A stretch of 64,000 bases of DNA from Capra hircus (GCF_001704415.2 NC_030811.1:53619591-53683590), one strand, 5' to 3'. Numbered from the stretch's first letter, positions 1 through 10,930 are shown. Program-made: numbers and translations. The notes: generated from the sequence alone by a model not told the origin.

Positions 1-629
1 TAAATATATGAAAATGCATCACTTTCAAATACACGCTGCTATGGTTATCATTTTAAAAACCCAAGAATGCTAAACTAAGACGTTAAAAAATAAAGTATTT
101 GTATTTTTACCATATTTCAAAAATTGAAACGATCTCTAAGAATTTCTATTAATTCCAAAATTTAAGTTGTGGAATACCTAGGTATCATGTCTTCCGCTAC
201 TTTCACCCCTTCGGCAAGTCCTCGGAACCAACATGCTGGGATGTCGGTGGCTCCAGTCCTTCAGAGAAGCTACACACTGAGCTCAGGGAGCAGCAAAACA
301 GCTCTTTGAAAAAGAAACGCATCCTGGAAGATGAAGCCGGTTGCGCCTCTGCCTTTATTAGTGAAAATTCCCTGTGTCAAAGCCTTTCTGTCCAGGTAAC
401 AAAAACCACCCATTTGTTCCTGGGAACAAAAGCCTCCTGAAACTTGACCGGCAATGGGCAGGTTCACTTACTTCACTTCCAGTTCTGGGCAGGATTTGTC
501 CTCCCCGAGTGCAGCGGCGCTCCACGGACTTCCAGACCCGAGAAAAGGTAATTCCCATGCTCACTGAGTCGTGCTGAGCCCCACACTGAGGGGCAAGCTG
601 TGGTATAAGGTGCCGATAAAACCCCCGGG
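1..629. other. Upstream flank, no gene seen
   Basis: AT-rich at first, becoming more balanced after about 200. The open frames here are short and overlap in several frames without family resemblance. If PRR15 has a divergent non-coding transcript, as CpG-island genes often do, its first exon could lie here, but nothing in the sequence proves it. Confidence 0.5.
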
Positions 630-840
630 AGCCGGAGTCAGATCTCCGGGGTACAAATACAGCTCTACCAGGTACCAGCCATGTAACCTTGGGCAACCGT
701 TTACCTTTCACAGCTAAGTTCTCCTCGCCTGTCATCTGAGGATAATCATAGTTCTTACCTCCTAGGATTGCTGGGAGGAGGAGTAAATGAGTTAATCCAC
801 AGAAAGCGCTGGGAACAGCGCCTGGCTAGCACATAACGAA
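630..840 (+). repeat. MIR SINE remnant
   Basis: The stretch follows the MIR consensus: a tRNA-like part near 640-690, the central block around 'accttgggcaa' at about 688, and the tail 'aaatgagttaatcc' near 785 followed by 'cagcgcctggc'. This is an ancient mammal-wide SINE just upstream of the CpG-rich promoter block. It is fairly complete for MIR. Confidence 0.85.
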
Positions 841-1117
841 CCTGTTAATGTTACAGCCTTTCAACCCAGGGCCCCTGCAGCTCTGCAATATTTTGCCTGG
901 TTATGGAACGGCTCCTGAGAGTTACAAAACTTGAGATTCCAGGAGCTGAGTGGCCACAGCCGGTGAATCGGAGAGTAAAGGAAAAAAGAAATTGGGGTAG
1001 GGGCAGAGGGAGAACTGCGACTTTTGTCCACCGGCGCCCACCTGCAGCCTTGATCTCTCTGCCTCCCTTTCTTCTTCCAGGAGTCCGGCTCCGGAGCGGC
1101 GCACACGCAGCCTTTCT

Positions 1118-1164
1118 CCAATCAGACATCCCAAGGCCGCGCCACGTATGCGACCTGGTCCAAT
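1118..1164 (+). promoter_or_regulatory. Two CCAAT boxes about 42 bp apart
   Basis: CCAATCAG begins at 1118 and CCAATCTC begins at 1160. CCAAT is the NF-Y binding core, and paired CCAAT boxes spaced by about four helical turns are common in TATA-less CpG promoters. Both are in the same orientation as PRR15. Initiation somewhere near 1200-1260 would fit, but no TATA box or clear initiator is seen. Confidence 0.45.
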
Positions 1165-1794
1165 CTCGTCCCTGGAGGGCGGGAACGCGAACTTTCTACC
1201 TGCACCTGTGGCTGTAGTGGCCGCCTCCTGGGTTCTTTTTTTTTTTTTTTTTTCCCCTTTCTTCCCGCTGCCCCGGAGTTCTGGTTTCCAGAATCACTTG
1301 GCGAATAACCAGCAGGTGGGCAGATGTCTTCTCCCCCGCTGGACCGACGCCGTAGGAAGGTTCAATGCATCATAGTGAGCAGTTGAGGTTCCATCTTCCG
1401 GCCGCTCCCGGCCGGTGCTACCAGGGAAAAGGGACGCGTCCGAGAATGAAAGACTACTAGGCGGAGAGCTTGCCTGGCCATTCACCTGGGGCAGTGAGCC
1501 TGGCGCCCACTCACTGCGGGGCCCTCCAGCCGTATCCAACCACACTTGGAGCTCCGGGCTACTGTCGCCGCTGCGCCAGGAAATCGGAGGCGCCAGGGGA
1601 GACCAGCCGCAGCAATCGGCTTAGCTGGACTGCAGCGATTTCGGCTGGCACACCTATCAGAAAGAAGCCCAATCTCTCCAAGACCGCACAGAGGAACGCC
1701 GCTCCGGGACTTCCAGATTAACCCAAGCGCACGCGCTCCCGACTTGGTCCGGGAAGAGAGAGGCGCGGAGCCACGGGGTCCAGGGAAGCCTAAG

Positions 1795-1803
1795 CAGGTG
1801 AGC
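1795..1803 (+). other. PRR15: Candidate splice donor of the non-coding first exon
   Basis: CAG|GTGAGC, with the exon ending at 1797, is a near-consensus donor in the CpG-rich block. Joined to the acceptor at 3506 it would remove an intron of about 1.7 kb, in keeping with the compact two-exon layout known for mammalian PRR15. A rival donor, CAG|GTGGGC, ends an exon at 1315. The choice between them is an inference. Confidence 0.45.
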
Positions 1804-3506
1804 GATGGGGTGATTCTCCGTCCTCCAAGACAGAGCTTATTCCGGGGTGTCACCCTGGGGAGCTCGCCCAGCTCCCGAGGAGAAGTTGTTAGAAGCAGGC
1901 GCTCTGCGTAATTTGCAATCTTTTCCTTGAGAAATACGTGCATAGCCCTTCTGTGCATACAAAGTTGATTGTGGAGAAGACAGCGTAGGATAGAAGACAG
2001 AAAGCAGCATCAGAACAGCCACCACTATCACCATCACCACCATTAGTGAACAACTTGGGGGTGCTTTTCCGATCTATAAAGTGGAGGGAGAATGGATGTT
2101 TGCAAACCATTGCAAACTGTGCCAGAGGGTGTGGGTGCCTTCAGCAGGGAAAGAACTTTTGGCCATTTTTTCCTTCTATTGTTTTCAAGTCGCAGCCCGA
2201 GTGTGCCCTCGGGGAGTCTTGGGGAGAAGCCGGTGCCAAGGTCTCCCAGCTCAGCCGAGGCCGTGGCGGCCTCTGGCGTAGGCGTTCGGGTTCTCTCTCT
2301 CCCGGCGGTTTGGGGAGGAGAGTTTCTAACCACAAACACCGCGGAAGTTTCGCTCTCCAGCGCCGGCGAATCCCAGGAGCGTTGCGCGCGTGGGATGGGA
2401 AGGAGCCCAGTGGAAACCTGGAAATGAGCCGCGGCGCCAGCGAATCCTACTCATTCGTGGAGTTAGCGCGGTGTAGACCCAGCGCAGAAAGTGGGCAGAG
2501 AAGTCTCGCTTCTGATATTCGCACCTTAAGTGCTAGTAACACTTTTTGCCTTTTCGTTCCGCTGGGTGCTGTTTTAAAAGCTGGGAGGAGGGCAGATTGG
2601 AGTTCCGTTGTGCGCCCTCTCCTTTGGAGGAGCGAATTGCGCAAGGAAAAGAACAGAAGCCTTTCATTTGAACTAAAAATCCCGAGTTGCGTTGCCTAGT
2701 ACACACAGACTCGGTGCATATTTTAATACAGAACTAAGGAAAGAGGTACTTGGGTTCATCTCAACTGGCGACCGGGGGTGGCTTCAAAGAGACGCAAGAA
2801 TGGTCTTTGGAGAATAAAAGGAAGAGTAGGACGGCGGTTTTCAAGGGAAGTCTAGACATGCTTCTCTGAAAGTCACAAGGCAGACGTTTTGTCAAAAGCA
2901 GAATGTAAAAGAAACAAAACAAAACCCCTAGAGCTTGTCTCTCACTCTTGCTAGTCTGTAAATCCCCAGCCCCCGCCCCCGAAAAATGACATCGAAAAAG
3001 TATCCCGGGACCAATGTCTAGGGAGCAAAAACCTTTGAGGGAAATTTCGGAACTGTCTGCGGTCTACTGTTCGTGCCCACGTACAGCGGGGACGCGCTTG
3101 CGTCCGGACGCCCTCCTCCCACGTGTTGTTCTGGACCGGTGGGTCACCTTTGGGCATCGTTTACAATGGGGCAGGCTGACAGGATGGGCCTTTTTCCCTC
3201 TGGGGCCTGGTTAATCCAGAAGCCCCGGCACCCACCCCTGGGTGGCCCTCGAGCCTGGGCGGACCACTGCCCTATCCTGGAAGCCGGGGAGCGCCAAGAC
3301 TCCGTCTCCAGACCAGAAGGCGGCGCCCGGGAGGCGGTTCGTCCGCCTGCGCTCTGGGGGGCGCGGCGAGGCTCTCTGAAAGCCCGCAGCTGCGGACCAT
3401 CGGACTCCAGCCGATCCTGTGCCCGCTGGAGCACTGGAGAGGAAGTGGGATTGGGGCGCACGTGACTTCGACAAACCCAGTAACCAAGTTTTGTTTTCTT
3501 CCCCAG
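1798..3506 (+). other. PRR15: Putative PRR15 intron 1
   Basis: Lies between the candidate donor and the strong acceptor. It contains GC-rich parts (2200-2480 and 3060-3480), a TATAAA at 2075-2080 and a GC box on the reverse strand at 2971-2980 (CCCCGCCCCC), so an alternative start within this stretch is possible. No interspersed repeat is obvious. Open frames here are CpG-rich artefacts that read on both strands. Confidence 0.45.
3488..3506 (+). other. PRR15: Splice acceptor of the PRR15 coding exon
   Basis: A T-rich tract followed by CCCCAG ends at 3506, 138 bases before the start codon. Mammalian PRR15 has its whole reading frame in the last exon, and this acceptor fits that arrangement. 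The frame is open across the acceptor, so the splice site, not a stop codon, sets the 5' limit of the exon. Confidence 0.7.
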
Positions 3507-3643
3507 CACAAGCCGCTGGCCTCTCCTCCCAGCCCGCAGCCCGCTCGCGAGAGACCGGCGCAGGTCGGGTGGATCCGAGAGCGGCTGCCGCCGCCGAAGC
3601 CCTTTCCCGCGCCCCGCGTCCAGCGCCCCTCGGCCGGCCTGCC

Positions 3644-4024
3644 ATGGCCGACGGCGGCGGCACCGGCAGCTCGGGCTCCTGGTGGAATTCGCTAACGAAC
3701 AGCAGGAAGAAAAACAAGGAGGCCGCCGGGGGTGCGCAGCCGCCAGCCCAGCCTGCCCCCGGGGAACCCGCGCCGCCCGTCCAGGACTGGACGAGCAGTT
3801 CCCGGGAGAATCAGCACCCCAGTCTCCTCGGGGGCGCCGGCGAGCCCCACAAGCTAGACAAGTTGGGCGGGGAGAAATCGGGCAACAGCCGCCGAAATTT
3901 GAAGATCTCGCGCTCAGGCCGCTTTAAGGAGAAGAGAAAAGTGCGTGCCACTCTGCTCCCCGAGGGAGTCAGGTCCTCGGAGGAAGCGATCTTCCCTGGT
4001 GACCCCCACGACGACAAGCAATAG
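3644..4024 (+). CDS. PRR15: Proline-rich protein 15
   Basis: Encodes 126 residues, close to the human protein (about 129). Visible order: N-terminal MADGGGTGSSG; a WW pair at 13-14; a basic SRKKNKEA at 20-27; a proline-rich segment at 31-46; SSSRENQHP at 51-59; a very basic, conserved block SRRNLKISRSGRFKEKRKVR at 82-101; an acidic C-terminus ending DDKQ. There is no signal peptide or membrane segment. The start is chosen because GCCATGG is a strong Kozak context and the protein then begins as in its orthologues; an in-frame ATG at 3419 lies before the splice acceptor and is rejected. The paralogue PRR15L shares the basic block. Family knowledge: PRR15 is a small nuclear protein of post-mitotic epithelium and of ruminant trophectoderm; its biochemical role is not established. 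The sequence reads cleanly with no frameshift. Identity is by recognition, not by search. Confidence 0.95.
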   Translation: MADGGGTGSSGSWWNSLTNSRKKNKEAAGGAQPPAQPAPGEPAPPVQDWTSSSRENQHPSLLGGAGEPHKLDKLGGEKSGNSRRNLKISRSGRFKEKRKVRATLLPEGVRSSEEAIFPGDPHDDKQ

Positions 4025-5282
4025 CTCGAGAGCTCCAAGACTCTCTTCCCGTCACACCTCCTCAGCCCCCAGTTCCAACCCCGAGAATTCTGACCCTCTA
4101 GTCACCCCACCTAATTCAGAATATTCGCACCAGGCCTCCAGATTTTATTGTCCTGGAAACTGAAGTGACAATTGAGTGTTCCGGTAGTTCACGGCTCAAG
4201 GATGCATTAAATATTTATTCGTGGTAAGAGAAGATACCACAGAGGAACCTGGTATAAAATTTTTTTTTTCCAAAAAACTTCCGTGGCTTTTGCGTCCCCC
4301 ATGGAAATGAGGAGGGTACTTCTCTAAGAGACCTTAACTCAACTGAAACTGTGCAGCCTTCCAACAAGGTTGGCATGCTCTGATTCTGGACTTGCTATCG
4401 GAAAGCAAATCCCAGTGCTATCTGGCATATAAATAAAAGATATAAAAGAAATGCACTTTGGGAGTATTTCTTCAGGCTTATACCTTAAGTGAAGGGATGG
4501 CAGAGAGCAGGAATCATTCTTAAGTAGAAGCATTTTAAATAAGGCAAGATTGCTTTTAATGTTGACCTGCTAAACTGTACTGCCTATTTTAGCGAGGACT
4601 ATTAAAACTGTTGCACTGTAAGACTTAAGGTGACTTTTGTATTTTTTTCCATTGCAAGACTGAAAACCCATCATACTTAAAAGCAGGCATGCAAAACCCA
4701 AAGTGACAGACTTAATCATTTGCCACATAACCTGACAGCTCCTCTCAAAAAACTGCAGAGAGGAGAACATGTCTAGAAACTACCGACACCCAAATTGGAA
4801 TTACAGTTAGCTGAAGATTCCTATTTATCAACCAGATTGGAGGAAAAGAGGGAGAGGTGTCAACTCATTATTCCTAAATATTCTTTTTTACTTCAGTGTA
4901 TCTTCATAAGGTAGAATAAGTCACCATGCTAATAACAGCTCTTTCAAGTATGTTATTAACCTGACTCACAATTATCTAAAAATACTTATTCAAACAGGTG
5001 GACTGAACTCTAAGTTTGTGCAAAGCCAGCTTTTTTCCCCACTCACTTTGCTTTAAAAGCTAATTTCTTTATTCTAAAGTATGAATTTGTCTAGTTGCAA
5101 AGCCTTAAAGATCTACCAACTTGAAGATTTTTAACAAAAATCTACCTGTTTGCTTTTGTTACAAACTTTAAGTAAAAGAGTAAATGAATACCACTAGCTT
5201 CCAGCAAATTATAAGAGCATTATTGTAGTTAAGATCCCCAGGGACCTTTTCCCACCACAATTCAGCTCATTTATAAACATCT
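4025..5282 (+). other. PRR15: PRR15 3' UTR and flank
   Basis: Non-coding, falling from GC-rich to AT-rich after about 4150. Poly(A) signal candidates are ATTAAA at 4206-4211, AATAAA at 4432-4437 and ATTAAA at 4601-4606. Only the second is canonical, and its position would give a 3' UTR of roughly 430 bases. A longer UTR reaching about 5 kb cannot be excluded. No interspersed repeat is recognised until 5293, which suggests the stretch may be under some constraint. Confidence 0.5.
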
Positions 5283-5292
5283 AGAAATGCAT

Positions 5293-5510
5293 GGGGGCTT
5301 CCCAGGTGACTCAGTGGTAAAGAATCTGCCTACCAATGCAGGAGGCACTGGAGTCAGGATTTGATCCCTGGGTTGGGAAGATCCCTTGGAGGAGAGAATG
5401 GCAACCGACTCGTTTTCTTGCCAGAAAATCCCATGGACATAGAAGCGTGGGGGGCTATAGTCCATGGGGTTGTAAAGAGTCAGACACAACTGAGCATGCA
5501 CACACCCCCA
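5293..5510 (+). mobile_element. Bov-tA SINE
   Basis: Starts with the tRNA-Glu-like head (GGGGGCTTCCCAGGTGACTC) and ends in the BovB-derived tail with 'cagacacaactgagc'. It is flanked by a perfect 10-bp target-site duplication, AGAAATGCAT at 5283-5292 and 5511-5520. This is the first young repeat downstream of PRR15. Confidence 0.93.
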
Positions 5511-5520
5511 AGAAATGCAT

Positions 5521-7599
5521 AGCAGGAAAATTATAATGATCAAAGTGTATATATAAATATACACATAACGTGGATAATGAGAGACAAGAGCTTGATTGGA
5601 TCTTCTGAATTTATTATATATAGTTCTTTGTTCTCTCAAATTTGTAACTTATAAAATAACAAAGCATGTTGATTGTCTAAAGAGATTTAACAAAGAAACT
5701 TGATGAAAATGGCTTAAATGGATTTAAATTAGTCAATCAAGCTTGGATATCAGCAAAGTCATAGTGTACCATTTGATACATGAGCACATAACTAAAAACT
5801 TACTCCAAAAGAAACTGTTTTCATGGGGATTATGAAATCCTTACCTTCTTAAAAGAGTTTGTGAGGTGGTTTTCTTTTTTTTTTAATCTTGTAGTTTTTT
5901 TGGTTTTATATTTGGTACATGACCAAAGTCTCATCAGGGTGAGCTTTCTGAATGAGGAGGACATTACAACAATTTTAAGTGGGCCTACCTAGTGGTTCAG
6001 ATGGTAAAAAGTGCCAGCAATGCAGAACACCTGGGTTCGATCCCTTGGTCAGCAAGAGTCCCCTGGGGGAAAAAATGGCTACCCATTCCAGTATTCTTGC
6101 CTGGAAAATCCCATGGATGGAGGAGCCTGGCGGGCTATACCCCATGGCATTGCAGAGTCGGACATGACTGAGCGACTAACACACCCATACATACTCCTAC
6201 AGCCTCTAGACTTTAATGAAGATGAAGGAGTCAGGATCTTGGACTCATAGAAGTTCATTGTAAGGGAGGAGATTGGGGGCTGACCAGCATTGGGAGTGTA
6301 CAGAGCAGAAGCTGTCAAATCAGGCTTTGAAACACCTTCATAAAATATTTTAATTTCTGTAAGTAATCAAAATTAGAGTGGATAACTAGCCAAAATGCTT
6401 TCCCCCTCCTGAGAAGACAAACAGATTAGATCTGTACACATTTATAAAATTAAGCTGGCCATTGTATACTTTTAAAATCTTATATTAACTCTTTCATCCA
6501 CAGTTTTAATGTTTTAAAGAACTTTTTCTTTTCTTAAAAATTCCTTTAATTCACAAAACATTGGCATTTTCCCAGGTTCTGTGTCTAGTTTTGGATCCCA
6601 CCCGAGTCTATAATTGCCGCAGATAATCAATATCAGACATATAGCAGTGGAACGTACTAACAGAACGTCTTTCCCCAGAGTTTTGAAAGACTTTGAAACC
6701 ATGCTAATGGCAGTTACGACAATGAGTGCAATGTACAATCGGCAGTTGAGGTTTGTAATTACATAGTTTTAAAGCAGCCCTAATTATGCAGTGGGAGGAA
6801 TTCACTGATTTAATCCCAACTCAGAGAAATCAGAAACCAAGCAAAATTGGTGAGATACAAAGATCATGAGTAAGATGAGATAATTTGACAAAGTGTCTGC
6901 TGGGATTCATGCGCTCTGCAGATGATTAATTACATTCCCATAACACATATACAGATTTTGAAAATGTATAAACTTTAAGATATTTTATATTAAATAAAGG
7001 GAAAATGTTTAAGTTTGGAGTTAATTAGGTTAGAGACTTTTGTTCTCTTAAAGCCCTTAACAAATGAAATTTCACTCACAAGTTTGGAAAAAATTAAAGA
7101 AATTCTCATGCCATGCTTTCAAATTATGTAGAGAAAAGGGACAATAATCTAGCAGTGTGTTTGCTAAATATTTTCATAACCACGATAATTATTAATATAT
7201 ACACAAGGTAGTTTTGGCCCCAGTGACCGCCCTTGCAGTCAGTGGCCAAGCTGTAACTCATATTACAGGTCATTGAATGTCCTTTTATGTCCGTGCTTCT
7301 GTTGTTCATCCCATTGTGACTTGCATTTCAAAAGCAGAGACTCTGTTTTGTATACACTTAGGACGTTCTGGTTTATTTAACACTTAGAAATAATTTTTTC
7401 TGCTTTGAAATATAATGCAAGCCCAGATGCTGACATTGCTGAGTCCATAGAAGGGAACTAAAAACTTAATGAACAGTAAGTTTGAAGGCTGAAGCTTTGT
7501 CAGGAATAGTTCTCCTGAGATACACCGAAGAAAATTTGGGTGGTTTAAAATAAATAAGTAATAAAAATGGGCAGAAATGATTTCAAATAAAAGGCTAAC
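5521..7599. other. AT-rich intergenic DNA
   Basis: Apart from the Bov-tA at 5979-6187 I recognise no element. Open frames are under 85 codons and either translate the SINE or are chance frames. The stretch 6190-7599 is 1.4 kb with no young repeat. Confidence 0.5.
5979..6187 (+). mobile_element. Bov-tA SINE
   Basis: Sense copy with head 'gtggttcagatggtaaa', the middle 'cccattccagtattcttgcc' and the end 'gacatgactgagcgactaac'. Overlapping open frames here are translations of the SINE. Confidence 0.9.
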
Positions 7600-7795
7600 T
7601 GGAGGGATTTTTTGGTGGTCCAGTGCCTAAGATTCCCTCCTCCCAATGTAGGGTGCCCACGTTTGATTCTGGGTCAGGGAATAAGATCCCACAGGCCACA
7701 GCTAAGAGTTCGAATGCCATGACTAAAAGATTCCACATGCCACAACTAAGACCCAGCACAGGCACACAATAAATAAATAATTATTTTTAAGGTGA
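7600..7795 (+). mobile_element. CHR-type (tRNA-Glu) SINE
   Basis: Shows the CHR hallmarks 'ttggtggtccagtgcctaag', 'cccaatgtagggtgccc', 'cacaactaagacccagcac' and a terminal (AAAT)n tract. CHR SINEs are shared by cetartiodactyls and are older than Bov-tA. Confidence 0.8.
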
Positions 7796-8477
7796 ACCAG
7801 AAAGGAATAAGAGGGGAAAGTGGGGCAGTTAATATCCAGTGATCACAAGGCACCTTTTATGAGGAAAAGAGAATATTATTTTTCCTTAGCTGAGAAGAGT
7901 CACCAGACCAAACACAGAAAGCTGGTTTGATAATATAAGGGTAAGTAATCTTTAAAAACTCTATTTTATCTGTGGAGCATTTTATGATAATTACACAGAA
8001 ATGGAAGAGATTCTTGGGATAAGCATGAGTTATTATCTCCACGGTAAGTAGAGAGTGAGACTAGAGATATTTTATACCCTTGGGTATCTGTATAATAAGT
8101 GTCTTAGAGTAGAAATAAGTGTACAGCCCACAGCAAACTTTGTCATCGATAAGCTGGCTGTCCCATCACAGCTTTGTTCTTCTCACTTGTTTTCTATTTC
8201 TCTAGCCCCATTCACCTTGCCTCGGAACCAAGGCAAGTACATTCCTATCAGGCTCAGAGATGTGGAAGAGGGATTGCTGGGAGGCGCAGGGCCCTCCCCC
8301 AGCCTCCTGCAGGCATGGCAGGTCAACAACCAGTTGTTGAAGGATGGCCCTGCACATAGGATGAAAAGCATTCACGGTGAGAGAAGATTATCATTTAGGA
8401 GACAGGGTTCTAAGAAAACTTCACAGGTCTTGCCCTAGCAGAGGACAGATGACCCCCGTACAGACGTGGTAGTAGCA
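7796..8477. other. Intergenic, with an exon-like block at 8206-8376
   Basis: Contains a pyrimidine tract plus TCTAG at 8201-8205 and a donor-like ACG|GTGAGA at 8376/8377. Together they frame 171 bases (57 codons) that are open on the + strand and GC-richer than their surroundings. No protein family is recognised. It may be a lncRNA exon or chance. Confidence 0.3.
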
Positions 8478-8702
8478 TTCGTGCATGCTAAATCGCTTCA
8501 GTCATGTCTGACTCTCTGTGACCCTATGGACTATAGCCAGCCAAGCTCATCTGTCCATGGATTCCCTAGACAAGAATGCTGGAGTGGGTTGCCATGCCAT
8601 CCTCCAGGGGATCTTCCAGACCCAGGGATGGAACCCATGTCTTTTATGTCTCCTGCATTGGCAGGCAAGTTCTTTACCACTAGAGGCAACTGGGAATCCC
8701 AG
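8478..8702 (-). mobile_element. Bov-tA SINE
   Basis: Antisense copy: begins with the tail ('cttcagtcatgtctgactc') and ends with the head ('ttctttaccactagaggcaac'). It contains an extra direct repeat around 'cttttatgtctcctgcattgg'. The flanks show no clear target-site duplication. Confidence 0.88.
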
Positions 8703-9770
8703 TAGTAGCTAGAAACCATGATAAATAACAAAGACAAAGTTTATCAGTGATATTTCCAGGTATTCAAAACAAGGAATTCAGCCATTCTTCCAAACCAAAT
8801 TGTGCTGCAGGTGACAAAGTGATGGATTTGTAACTATCATATCAGAGTTGCTGACATAACCTCATGCAATTGAAAAAAAATGGAGAGTCTTTATTGCTGA
8901 CATGTGTAATAAGACTGCTTACCCACAAGACAAAAATTTCTGGCCCTTAAACTAGAAAGATTCATGTTGAAGAAGATGAAGATTCCTACCTACCCCTGAA
9001 AGGAACTGCTGATTGACCTGCTCGTTGAGTGAGGAATACGGGCCCATCTGGGACCTCCCTGTGGTTTTCTGAAAGGATATCCCTTGAGTTACAAGTACCC
9101 TAGATTATTCTTTTGTTTTTTTAGTGGCGGTCAACAAGCATGTGGCTCAGATGGTAAAGAATCCACCTGCAATGCAGGAGACCTGGGTTTGATCCCCGGG
9201 TTGGGAAGATCCCCTGGAGGAGGGCATGACAACCCACTCCAGTATTCTTGCCTGGAATATCTCCATGGGCAGAGGAGCCTGGAGGGCTACAGTCTATAGG
9301 GTTGAAAAGAGTCGGACAAGACTGAGTGACTAAGCACAGTGCACAAAGACGGCAGCAAACAGCGCCTGCAAAATCTTCCAAAACACCTGATTGTAATTCC
9401 CTCTCTCACTTGCTCTTAGATGAGTCTTTGATGAGCTGGTGTCAGTTTGCTCTTCTGTAAAATGATGAGATGGAGTCTATATTCTGATTTTAAAACTCTC
9501 TTTTAGGAGCCTGCTATTTTGAGCAACAGGCTGTAAAAACAAACTTATATACAGTGCTCATTGTTTAGTATAAAACACAAAGGCACCGCTTTCTGGCACT
9601 GATGGTCAGGTGGGGGGCTGGGAGGGAGGTAGAGAAGTGTAAATTGCAATAAAGCTACCACATTAGCATATGATGCTGTCACCACACTGTCATCTGGCCC
9701 AGCGATCAGAATAGTCCTACTGTGTAGGAGCATGAAGCCTCATCATTCATTGAAAAAAAACAAACAGCTG
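8703..9770. other. Intergenic flank
   Basis: Unique-looking DNA broken by the Bov-tA at 9130-9342. Poly(A) and CA-rich patches only. No gene is seen. Confidence 0.45.
9130..9342 (+). mobile_element. Bov-tA SINE
   Basis: Sense copy with 'gtggctcagatggtaaagaa', 'gcaatgcaggagacctgggt', and the end 'gtcggacaagactgagtgac'. The very first head bases are altered. Confidence 0.9.
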
Positions 9771-9976
9771 AAAGTGAAAGTCGTTCAGTCGTGTCTGACT
9801 GTGACCCCATGGACTATTAACTCACCAGGCTTCCCTGTTCGTGGAATTCTCTAGACAAGAGTACTAGAGTGGGTAGCCATTCCCTTCTCTAGGGAATCTT
9901 CCCAACCCAGATATTGAACCCAGGTCTCCTGCATTGCAGGCAGATTCTTTACCATCTGAACCATCAGGAAAGCCTC
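9771..9976 (-). mobile_element. Bov-tA SINE
   Basis: Antisense copy running from 'tgaaagtgaaagtcgttcag' to the head 'accatctgaaccatcaggaa'. A short deletion removes part of the usual 'ctctttgcgacccc'. Confidence 0.9.
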
Positions 9977-10049
9977 TAATCATCCTTCATGCTTAGAACC
10001 AAATTGCAGCAAGGCTATCTAGTTATAGATATCCAAAATGGGTGATTTC

Positions 10050-10560
10050 CACAGCTACTATCTCATCCGTTCCTCGTAACTAGCCCTCACTGTCCCCTAG
10101 TCCTGCCAATCTACCTGCTTCTGTACTCTTGTTTAAACTCATCTCTTTCCATTCTCATTGGATAAGGTCAAACTCCTTCACTAGAGCTGTCACCCCTACC
10201 CAGCCATTCTGTGTTATTGACAGTTTCTGAGAGTGGCTATTCCTTGTCATGCCAGGCCTCTGTCTGTCCTGATGTTTCTGCTTGGCATATTCTTTTCCCA
10301 CTGCCTGCCTGGGAAAACCTCAATCAATCTTTAAGATCCAAGAGTTTCTTCCCATGTAACTGCTATGTTATCTCCTTCACTCTTGGAAAACACCTATGAG
10401 GAATACACTTAAGTCTGTGTTCCCACCCCCACTGACTATATTTTATGCATGTGTCTCGTTGCCCTTTAAGTCAAGGAACTCAGGGAAATTAAAGAGCAAT
10501 GTCCATTCTTTATGTCCTTTCATTAACCCCCGGCTAATCTACAAGGACACGGGCCCTCCA
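10050..10560 (+). repeat. L2 LINE 3' remnant
   Basis: Resembles the 3' part of L2: 'aaggtcaaactccttca', 'tctgcttggcatattctttt', and a 'ctttaagatccaagag' block in the expected order. Open frames of about 60 codons here are not conserved coding sequence. Confidence 0.6.
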
Positions 10561-10796
10561 GGTAGCACGTGCGGCTAGCATGTAGTTCTTGGTAGTGCCA
10601 TAATCTTTTTTCCTCTAGGAAAGCAGGCTGTGTTTGGCTGCTGGTGAAATTTGGGGGCTTATGAATCAGTAAGAGTCTTTTCAGGAGAGAGAAATTACAC
10701 AGCGTATTTGAACAGGGAGTGTTTACTATACAGAACTATTATCCGTGATAGGGACTGGCATTAGAGGGATTGACTGGTAAGAAGTAACAGGAACCT

Positions 10797-10930
10797 AGAC
10801 TTCCCTGGTGGGCCAGTGGTTAAGATTCCATGCTCCCAGTGCGCTGGCATGGGTTCAGTCTCTGGTTGTGGAACATCCCACATACTGTGTGGCACAGCTT
10901 CCGCTTTACCCCCTCCCCCCACAAAAAGAA
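10797..10930 (+). mobile_element. CHR-type SINE
   Basis: Has the 'acttccctggtgggccagtg' head and a C/A-rich tail. Imperfect target-site duplication: 10780-10795 and 10930-10945 both read AGAAGTAAC(A/C)GGAAC. Confidence 0.85.

Larger units (their letters stand above)
1060..2480 (+). promoter_or_regulatory. PRR15: CpG-rich promoter block of PRR15
   Basis: GC content and CpG frequency rise sharply compared with the AT-rich DNA on either side. CpGs are dense at about 1085-1205, 1380-1880 and 2210-2480. The block sits directly upstream of the PRR15 coding exon, and a further CpG-rich segment spans 3060-4000. A run of about 19 T lies near 1236-1254. CpG islands of this type usually mark transcription starts. 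The exact start site cannot be fixed from sequence alone. Assignment to PRR15 rests on position. Confidence 0.7.

Noticed and set aside
2075..2080. TATAAA at 2075 as the main PRR15 promoter
   Set aside because: It lies downstream of a good splice donor and the CCAAT boxes. It is kept only as a possible alternative start.
3314..3330. CTCF-like motif near 3318 in the CpG block
   Set aside because: Several core mismatches. GC-rich DNA gives such partial matches often.
3419..3643. ATG at 3419 as the PRR15 start
   Set aside because: It lies upstream of a strong splice acceptor at 3506. The ATG at 3644 has the better context and gives the known N-terminus.
3211..3717. 168-codon reverse frame over the PRR15 start
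   Set aside because: It is a shadow of CpG-rich DNA with overlapping frames on both strands and no recognisable domain.
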